From: Planctomycetota bacterium | Lineage (GTDB): Bacteria; Planctomycetota; MHYJ01; WSZJ01 | DNA: 37,743 bases | Assembly: GCA_009773755.1 (NCBI GenBank) | Contig: WSZJ01000015.1 | Span: forward strand, 1-37,743 | Reading direction: 5' to 3' | Shown: positions 16,308 through 21,825 of the stretch, piece by piece | Position numbering within the stretch: the first letter of the stretch is position 1 | Layout of the letters: every line of letters starts with the position of its first letter | Position numbers and translations under genes: made by a program | Notes under the pieces: generated by a model | Told to the model about the DNA's origin: nothing | The model's input: only the letters and a program-made list of their open reading frames with translations | The model's database searches: none

Positions 16308-17327
16308 ATGTCCCGAATCGACAAGTCGCTGACCGTAGAAGACCGTGACAGGATTGTCGGCCTGCTCGGCGCGGGGGACCGCCACGCGCGCGTCGTGCGC
16401 GACGCGTTCGGCGTGAACATCATGGCGCGGGGAACCGAGGTCAGGGTCTCGGGGCAGCTCCCGAAGGTGGAGAAGGCGCTGAAAGTGCTGGAGCGGATGC
16501 TGAAGCACGTGACGGCGGAAGGCTGGATTTCGCCCGAGCAGGTAGAGGGGCTCATCGGGGAGGAGCAGGGAGAAGAGGCGCGGCACAGGCGGACGGAAGC
16601 GGACCCGGGGACGGAGTTTGTGGACCGTCGCCGGAAAGACGGGCTGGAGGTCTCGCGCCGGGGGGCAAAATTCGGCGCGCGCAGCTCCGGGCAGGGGACG
16701 TACATCGAGGCGATCCGCGAGCACGACATCACGTTCTGCATCGGGCCGGCGGGGACGGGGAAGACGTACATCGCGGTCGCACTGGCCGTGGAGGCGCTGA
16801 AAGGCGCCAGGGTGCGCCGGATCGTGCTCGCGCGGCCGGCGGTGGAAGCAGGGGAGCGCCTTGGTTTTCTCCCCGGCGACATCCAGGCAAAGGTGAACCC
16901 GTACCTGCGCCCTCTCTACGACGGCCTCAATGCGATCCTCGAGACAGGCCAGCTCAAGCGCCTCATCGACTCCGAGGTCATCGAGATCGTCCCGCTCGCC
17001 TACATGCGCGGCCGCACGCTCGACGACGCCTTCATCATCCTCGACGAAGCCCAGAACACGACTCCCGAGCAGATGAAGATGTTCCTGACGCGCATGGGGA
17101 CGGGCTCGAAGATTGTCGTGACCGGCGACGTCACGCAGGTCGACCTCCCGCTCGGGAAGACGTCGGGGCTGATCGAGGCGCAGGCATTCATGCCGGAGAT
17201 CCAGGGGATTTCGTTCATCTACCTGACGCGCGCGGACATCGTCCGGCATCCGCTCGTTCAGAAGATCGTGGATGCGTACGAGCGGCGTGAAGCGGCGCTG
17301 GCGAGAAAGAAGCAACCAAGGAGGTAG
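16308..17327 (+). CDS. phoH: PhoH family ATPase
   Basis: The 339-residue product has an N-terminal KH-like region (about 25-75) and the PhoH P-loop domain. Walker A GPAGTGKT is at 146-153, the conserved RPAVEAGERLGFLPGD at 176-191, Walker B DEAQN at 246-250, and VVTGDVTQVDLP follows. PhoH/YbeZ proteins are RNA-linked ATPases/helicases that work with the RNase YbeY in rRNA processing, and phoH is normally followed by ybeY, sometimes with an HD-domain gene between. Here the next start site is cut off after four codons and an unrelated island follows. The gene lies eight bases after cdsA. Confidence 0.95.
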   Translation: MSRIDKSLTVEDRDRIVGLLGAGDRHARVVRDAFGVNIMARGTEVRVSGQLPKVEKALKVLERMLKHVTAEGWISPEQVEGLIGEEQGEEARHRRTEADPGTEFVDRRRKDGLEVSRRGAKFGARSSGQGTYIEAIREHDITFCIGPAGTGKTYIAVALAVEALKGARVRRIVLARPAVEAGERLGFLPGDIQAKVNPYLRPLYDGLNAILETGQLKRLIDSEVIEIVPLAYMRGRTLDDAFIILDEAQNTTPEQMKMFLTRMGTGSKIVVTGDVTQVDLPLGKTSGLIEAQAFMPEIQGISFIYLTRADIVRHPLVQKIVDAYERREAALARKKQPRR

Positions 17328-17346
17328 CTGCGTGCAGATCCTGTGA
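17318..17346 (+). pseudogene. Decapitated gene start after phoH (RBS + four codons)
   Basis: A perfect Shine-Dalgarno AAGGAGGT (17318-17325) overlaps the phoH stop. It is followed six bases later by GTG (17332), three more sense codons (CAG ATC CTG) and TGA at 17344. An optimal ribosome site serving a four-codon frame is best explained as the remnant of the next operon gene, which was cut off when the DNA to the right was inserted. The expected neighbour, ybeY or an HD-domain gene, is inference from conserved gene order. Confidence 0.5.
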
Positions 17347-17568
17347 ACGGGGAGGAGGTCGTCGCCCGTCTTGCGGTCCAAGTCCGGGTGCGGGAAATTA
17401 CGGTCGTCGACCAAGATGCGGCGACTACAACCTTATGGAGCCGAATTCCAACTTCGACTGTTTCCGATCGAAGATACATGGCCGGATAAACGAGACGAGA
17501 GTGCGCTACCCGAAATCTCCTGTGCTCATTTCACGCGAGAATTGCCCGAAATTCGTGGAGCATCGACC
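17328..17568. other. Left junction of the defence island
   Basis: These 241 bases hold no gene I can support. Composition changes from GC-rich at about 17340-17410 to markedly more AT-rich from about 17430, matching the ATPase gene that follows. The frame of that gene is open upstream to 17371, but its N-terminus fits the ATPase family only from 17569. No inverted or direct terminal repeat was recognised by eye. Confidence 0.5.
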
Positions 17569-19164
17569 ATGAGAATTCGAAGCATTCGCCTCAGGAACTT
17601 CAAACGATTCACCGATCTGCTCGTTCACGAGATCCCGAACTCCGCAAAGCTGATTGTTGTCGTAGGTCCGAACGGCTGCGGGAAGTCCTCGCTATTCGAT
17701 GCACTTCTTCAGTGGTATCGCCGGAATGCAGCATTCGGAATTCACCAGGAAGAAATTTATTTTCGCAAGGATCTTGAACAACCGTTCGATTGGAACCAGA
17801 TCATTGAAGTTGCCCTGCACGGCAACGCAACGCCAAGAAAAGGCAGCCTGTACGTTCGAACCGCCCACCGCAATGACCCCGATTTCTCGATCTCCAGATT
17901 CAATCGGCCGCCCGTTCCATCCGAAATCGTTCGATTTGCGCGAGTGATCGAGGATGACAAAACGGTGTCTGAGAACTACCTACGACTCGTTCATGACACG
18001 GCAGCTGCCATGTACGATACGGCGAATGATTCGAGGAAGGTTCAGGAAGTTCGTGAAGAGTTAATCGGACAAGTTCGCGCGTCGATGAAGAATGTTTTTG
18101 GAGATCTGCTCCTCAACAACATCGCTGACCCTTTTGGTTCGGGCGGATTCTTCTTCGAGAAGGGCACAGTCAAGTCATTTCATTACAAGAACCTCTCGGG
18201 TGGGGAAAAGGCCGCCTTTGATCTGCTCTTGGACCTGCACGTCAAGAGAAGATACTTCCCTGATGCCGTCTACTGCATCGATGAAGTCGAAACTCATCTT
18301 CATACACGAGTACAAGGTGCCCTAGTGCGCGAGATGGTGGAAATCCTCCCAGGAGACTCCCAACTCTGGGTGACCACGCATTCGCTTGGTGTGCTTCGGA
18401 CGGCGCAAGAGATGGAAGTCTCTGTGCCGGGATCGGTCTGCATCCTCGACTTCGACGGCGTCGATCCAGACGTTCCCATGGAACTTGCTCCGGCCACTCT
18501 CGGAAGAGTGTCCTGGGAAAAACTCCTGTCAATCACCTTGGACGACCTGTCGAAGCGAATTGCGCCGAAGGTGGTTGTTCTCTGTGAGGGATCCTCTGTC
18601 GGAACGCGGCGCAAAGATTTTGATGCCGAGATCTACAATCGAATCTTGGGCGCACATGCGCCCGAGATCTTGTTCGTATCGGGTGGATCGTCACAGCAAG
18701 TCGCGGCCATGGGCATTTCGGTGCGAGGTATCTTGAGCCGAATCTCGCCGACCACGAAGGTCTGCGCTCTTGCAGATCGCGACGACAAATCGGCCAGTGA
18801 AGTCGCTGAGTGGGAGTCGAAGGGCGACATCGTGCTCACGGAACGCAACTTGGAATCCCTTCTGTTCGCCGACGACGTGATCGAAGCTCTGGTGATTCGG
18901 GAGGGCAAAAAGTCCCTTCTCGCGGACGCTTTGAAGATCAAGGCCGACGCGATCACCGGTAGCGTCGTTAGGGGCCATGCGCACGACGACCTCAAGTCTG
19001 CTGCAGGCGAGATTTACTCCAATCTGAAACGGCTGCTGAGCCTTCAGCGCCCGGGAAACAACACTGACGCTTTTATGCGGGACACCCTCGCGCCGCTGGT
19101 TCTCCCCGGAATGCCGAGCTACCAGAAACTCAAGATGGCCATAGTCGACAAGATCGCGCCCTAG
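17569..19164 (+). CDS. Single-chain ABC-type ATPase with C-terminal TOPRIM/DUF4435-like domain (defence effector candidate)
   Basis: The start at 17569 gives the typical SMC/OLD-type opening MRIRSIRLRNFKRF and has GGAG eight bases upstream. In the 531-residue product the ATPase has Walker A GPNGCGKS (33-40), a large insert, the ABC signature LSGGEK (209-214), Walker B ending in D238-E239 (YCIDEVETH) and the H-loop H271 (WVTTHS). From about 335 a second domain shows E340 (VVVLCEGS), DRD at 403-405 (LADRDD) and E429 (ERNLESLLF). That is the acidic layout of TOPRIM-like nucleases and of DUF4435. OLD/GajA and the PARIS pair AriA (ATPase) plus AriB (DUF4435) share this combination; here both parts are in one chain. 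Anti-phage function is inference. The gene is clearly less GC-rich than its surroundings and converges with the R-M operon. Confidence 0.75.
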   Translation: MRIRSIRLRNFKRFTDLLVHEIPNSAKLIVVVGPNGCGKSSLFDALLQWYRRNAAFGIHQEEIYFRKDLEQPFDWNQIIEVALHGNATPRKGSLYVRTAHRNDPDFSISRFNRPPVPSEIVRFARVIEDDKTVSENYLRLVHDTAAAMYDTANDSRKVQEVREELIGQVRASMKNVFGDLLLNNIADPFGSGGFFFEKGTVKSFHYKNLSGGEKAAFDLLLDLHVKRRYFPDAVYCIDEVETHLHTRVQGALVREMVEILPGDSQLWVTTHSLGVLRTAQEMEVSVPGSVCILDFDGVDPDVPMELAPATLGRVSWEKLLSITLDDLSKRIAPKVVVLCEGSSVGTRRKDFDAEIYNRILGAHAPEILFVSGGSSQQVAAMGISVRGILSRISPTTKVCALADRDDKSASEVAEWESKGDIVLTERNLESLLFADDVIEALVIREGKKSLLADALKIKADAITGSVVRGHAHDDLKSAAGEIYSNLKRLLSLQRPGNNTDAFMRDTLAPLVLPGMPSYQKLKMAIVDKIAP

Positions 19165-20105
19165 CCGGCGCGCCCCGGCAATTCGAACAAAGTCTTCTGG
19201 CCCGCAACCGCAGCCATTCCCTCATCGATCCTTGGTGCTCTGAACCGAAGCTCAGAGTCCGCCGCGTACGAGGCATTCATTTCGACGGAGATCCACGACC
19301 GCCCCAGCTCCTCCGCAACGGCACCCGTCGTATTCGACCCCGCAAACGGGTCGAGGATGAGGTCTCCTGGATCGGTCAGCAACTTGGTGAAGAACCTTGG
19401 CAGCTCGGCGGGAAAGCGGGCAGGGTGGATCTGCTTGCCAAGCCTCTTGCACTCTTTGATGTAAAAGCTGTTGCTCTCGTTGTTCCCGCACTGAATGAGA
19501 TTTCCCGGGATTGCGCCGCCGTTGTCCTGAGAGAAGGTCTCCTTGATGTTGTGACCTGATGGCCGACGAGTTTCCTTAACTCCTCGTTTGATCAGCCTCC
19601 TCATGTCGGGGCTGTACTCCTGGAGGACGCGGGAGTTGTTGGCCTTCGGGGAATCCGACATCGAAAGCCAGAAGATGTACTCCACCGAGTCCTTGACCCT
19701 CACCCGCCGAACGTTGACCCACTCGGCGGGAGCCGGCATTTTCGCAGGGTTGTACCAGAAGAACTCTTGGCACAGGTTGAATCGGACTTCGTCACACAGG
19801 GCCAAGAGCAACCGGAACGGATACAGGGACCGAACCGGCACCCCCGGTGTCCACGATCCTCCGATGTTCAGGACAAAGCTTCCGCTCGGCCTGAGAATGC
19901 GAGCAACCTCACGAGCGAATGGCAAGAACCACTCGATGTACTTGCCCTGGTCAGCGTTGCCGTACTCCTTCTTGAAGTGAAGTGCGTACGGAGGAGAGGT
20001 GAGGACCAGATCCACACTTCCCGTTGGCAGGGAAGACATCAATTCGAGGCTGTCGGCCGCGTAGGCCTTTCCGAGTTTTGTTTTGTAGATCGGTCTGAAT
20101 TTCAT
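19161..20105 (-). CDS. PvuII-like N4-cytosine DNA methyltransferase (type II R-M)
   Basis: The 314-residue enzyme is a beta-class methyltransferase, with the catalytic motif TSPPY (36-40) before the AdoMet motif DPFAGSNTTG (252-261). The stretches KKEYGN, GVPVRSLYPFR, EWVNVRRVRVKDSVEYIFW and HPARFPAELPRFF line up well, from memory, with M.PvuII, which makes N4-methylcytosine in CAGCTG. A related target is therefore plausible but not shown. The start at 20105 is preceded by GGAGG and overlaps the nuclease gene stop by four bases (ATGA). The stop codon shares the palindrome CTAG with the stop of the convergent ATPase gene. The longer upstream frame is the nuclease gene read in another phase. 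Confidence 0.9.
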   Translation of the reverse strand: MKFRPIYKTKLGKAYAADSLELMSSLPTGSVDLVLTSPPYALHFKKEYGNADQGKYIEWFLPFAREVARILRPSGSFVLNIGGSWTPGVPVRSLYPFRLLLALCDEVRFNLCQEFFWYNPAKMPAPAEWVNVRRVRVKDSVEYIFWLSMSDSPKANNSRVLQEYSPDMRRLIKRGVKETRRPSGHNIKETFSQDNGGAIPGNLIQCGNNESNSFYIKECKRLGKQIHPARFPAELPRFFTKLLTDPGDLILDPFAGSNTTGAVAEELGRSWISVEMNASYAADSELRFRAPRIDEGMAAVAGQKTLFELPGRAG

Positions 20106-20680
20106 GCTGGCCTCCTCGACATTTCCTTCAGCAGCTTTCCGAGGTCGTCGAACCACGGAGCCAGGTTGCTGGATCCCGGAAGAGGGACTCTTTGCATGAC
20201 CGCAAGCTTTTCGGAGTGAGTTGAGTGCCGACTCAGATGCCCCACTTCGACGAACATGAACTGCGACCACTGTCTCGTCTTCTTGCCCAAGCAGACGGCC
20301 AGGATTTCAAACTGACTCGGACTGTAGTATCGACTCAAGGGGTCGCCTTTCGAAGCGCGAGTTTTCTGCGTCTCACACTTGTACGCAACAATCTTGCCCG
20401 CGTCCCTGTAGGCCTCGTCTGAATCTCTCACGTTCTTGCACTCCACCCGAATTGGTTCCGCTCGCCCTTTGAGGTGGAGGGTGAAGTCAGCGTATCCGTC
20501 CTGATCGTGCACTTCGAAGTGGTCGACCAACCCGGCACCGTAGGCCGCCAAGATCTTTCGATGAGCCTGAACCTCAGCGACGACTCCTTCAAGCGCGACT
20601 TTCGCGCGAAATCTGTGGCTCACGGCCTCCAACAACTCCGCGGCCGAAATGCCGTACTCAGTTTCGACCGGGTCTGCCAT
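20102..20680 (-). CDS. Putative restriction endonuclease, PD-(D/E)xK type
   Basis: This 192-residue protein precedes and overlaps the methyltransferase gene, the usual place for the cognate restriction enzyme. A PD-(D/E)xK-like core can be read as D65 (GYADFTLHL) and E80-C-K82 (RVECKNV), with a candidate helix acid at E32 or E36. It does not resemble R.PvuII as I recall it, although the methylase is PvuII-like, so specificity is unknown and the enzyme may be a different nuclease lineage joined to a PvuII-type methylase. No control (C) protein gene is visible. The upstream region toward 20932 would contain its promoter. Confidence 0.7.
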   Translation of the reverse strand: MADPVETEYGISAAELLEAVSHRFRAKVALEGVVAEVQAHRKILAAYGAGLVDHFEVHDQDGYADFTLHLKGRAEPIRVECKNVRDSDEAYRDAGKIVAYKCETQKTRASKGDPLSRYYSPSQFEILAVCLGKKTRQWSQFMFVEVGHLSRHSTHSEKLAVMQRVPLPGSSNLAPWFDDLGKLLKEMSRRPA

Positions 20681-20931
20681 TCGCTGGAACGCCTTCGGAG
20701 TGAGGGCTGTAGAGGGACTTTGTGTGATCCGAGGTCGTGCCGAGGACTTGGAGTTTCAAGGCTCTTCGAGATGACGGGTCGCCGCGTACCTTACGATCCT
20801 CTCGTAGGGGTGACAAGATCATGACACGCGGGAGCCAGAGTAGCCCCTTCGACTCGCGACCTGCTCTACCCGGCCCGCCCTTGCCGCTCTACCTTCTCGC
20901 TCCCGCCTCGCGGTTTCAGTACCTTTGCCCC
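20681..20931. other. Divergent intergenic region, right edge of the island
   Basis: These 251 bases lie between the divergent nuclease and CPBP genes. They contain a small hairpin, CCTTACGA (20789-20796) against TCGTAGGG (20802-20809), with one mismatch. Base composition returns to GC-rich from about 20840, which marks the probable right island border. No repeat matching the left junction was recognised by eye. Confidence 0.45.
20920..20925 (+). promoter_or_regulatory. -10-like box TACCTT of a putative leaderless transcript
   Basis: TACCTT ends six bases before the CPBP protease ATG (intervening TGCCCC). No Shine-Dalgarno is seen. Confidence 0.4.
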
Positions 20932-21588
20932 ATGCGCGGCCGCAACTGGGCGAAGGTGATCGTCGTCGGCGTCGTCTACTCCGTGATGACGGTGGTCGGC
21001 GTGCTCTGGGTGATCGCGCGCGACGGTCGGGAGGCGTTCTGGCAGATCGTCGCGAATGAACGCTGGTCCTCGATCGGGCTGGGCGTGGGCGTCGGGACGG
21101 CGGTGCTCTGGCTCTCCGGTTGGGCGGCGGCGAAAACGAACTGGGGGCGGACGCTCGACACTTTTTTTGCGCAGGTGTTCGGCGGGTTCTCGGTGCTCCA
21201 GTGCCTCGCAACGGCAATCGCAAGCGGGATCGGCGAGGAGATGCTCTTCCGCGCAGCGCTTCAGCCGTCAGCGATCGCGCTGGCGGCGAAGTGGACGGGC
21301 GCAGGTTTCGCCGCGGCATCTCTGGGGATCCTGCTCACGTCACTGGCGTTCGGCGCCGTTCACCTGCCGTTCAAGAAGGAGCTGGCGCCCTGGACGCTGT
21401 TTGCGATCGGGACGTCGATTGCGTTCGGCGCGATCTACGCATGGACGGGGAACATCGCCGGGCCGATGCTCGCTCACGCGATGATCAACGGCATCAACCT
21501 CTCGCGCATCTCGAGGAAGGGAGCGCCGACGGGGCCGGCCCTGACGATCCATGAGAAGGGCGGGATGCTGGAGTTCGAGCGGCGCTGA
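20932..21588 (+). CDS. CPBP family intramembrane metalloprotease
   Basis: The 218-residue membrane protein has about five hydrophobic segments and the CPBP (Rce1/abortive-infection, Abi) motifs. These are E102-E103-x3-R107 in GEEMLFRAAL, H144 in FGAVHLPF, and AHAMINGIN with H182. Family members cleave CAAX-type or other membrane-associated peptides, and some protect producers from bacteriocins. The substrate is unknown. It flanks the defence island, but its GC-rich codon use matches the host chromosome, so it is probably resident rather than part of the island. The start follows from the first transmembrane segment and the nearby -10-like box. Confidence 0.87.
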   Translation: MRGRNWAKVIVVGVVYSVMTVVGVLWVIARDGREAFWQIVANERWSSIGLGVGVGTAVLWLSGWAAAKTNWGRTLDTFFAQVFGGFSVLQCLATAIASGIGEEMLFRAALQPSAIALAAKWTGAGFAAASLGILLTSLAFGAVHLPFKKELAPWTLFAIGTSIAFGAIYAWTGNIAGPMLAHAMINGINLSRISRKGAPTGPALTIHEKGGMLEFERR

Positions 21589-21640
21589 CCCCTTCGCCTG
21601 GCTTGAAGTCCCTGCCGGAGCCTGGACGCGCCATACGGAA

Positions 21641-21777
21641 GTCGGGAGACCGGAGTCGGGAGACCGTCGAAGGGCACCGGAAGTCGACTCTTACCACTTA
21701 CTCTGCTCTCCCGACTCCCGACTCCCGTCTCCCGACTCCCGTCTCCCGTCTGCCGTCTCCCGTCCGCACGCTCCCGA
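21641..21777. repeat. Heptanucleotide repeats in inverted clusters (TCGGGAG / CTCCCGA)
   Basis: The right cluster (21708-21763) has eight head-to-tail 7-bp units CTCCCGA/CTCCCGT (one CTGCCGT), with a further CTCCCGA at 21771-21777. The left cluster (21641-21664) has the reverse complement GTCGGGA and GACCGGA units. The two can fold into a long imperfect hairpin with a loop of about 45 bases. It lies just upstream of the kinase cluster promoter. Confidence 0.9.
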
Positions 21778-21808
21778 CCACTTCGTCCTCGATCCGCACC
21801 CATCCGGC

Positions 21809-21814
21809 TATCAT
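21809..21814 (+). promoter_or_regulatory. -10-like box TATCAT before the first kinase gene
   Basis: TATCAT (five of six bases match TATAAT) ends eleven bases before the ATG at 21826, and no Shine-Dalgarno lies between. The heptamer repeat ends 31 bases upstream, within the range where it could affect promoter geometry. Confidence 0.45.
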
Positions 21815-21825
21815 TCCATCCTTCC

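Noticed and set aside
16296..17414. 372-residue minus-strand frame opposite phoH, beginning MVDDRNFPHPDLDRK
   Set aside because: The first 30 residues look protein-like and lie at the island junction, but the rest is antisense to phoH and no family was recognised.
21641..21777. CRISPR array
   Set aside because: The period is 7 bp with no spacers and no cas genes; it is a simple tandem repeat with an inverted partner.
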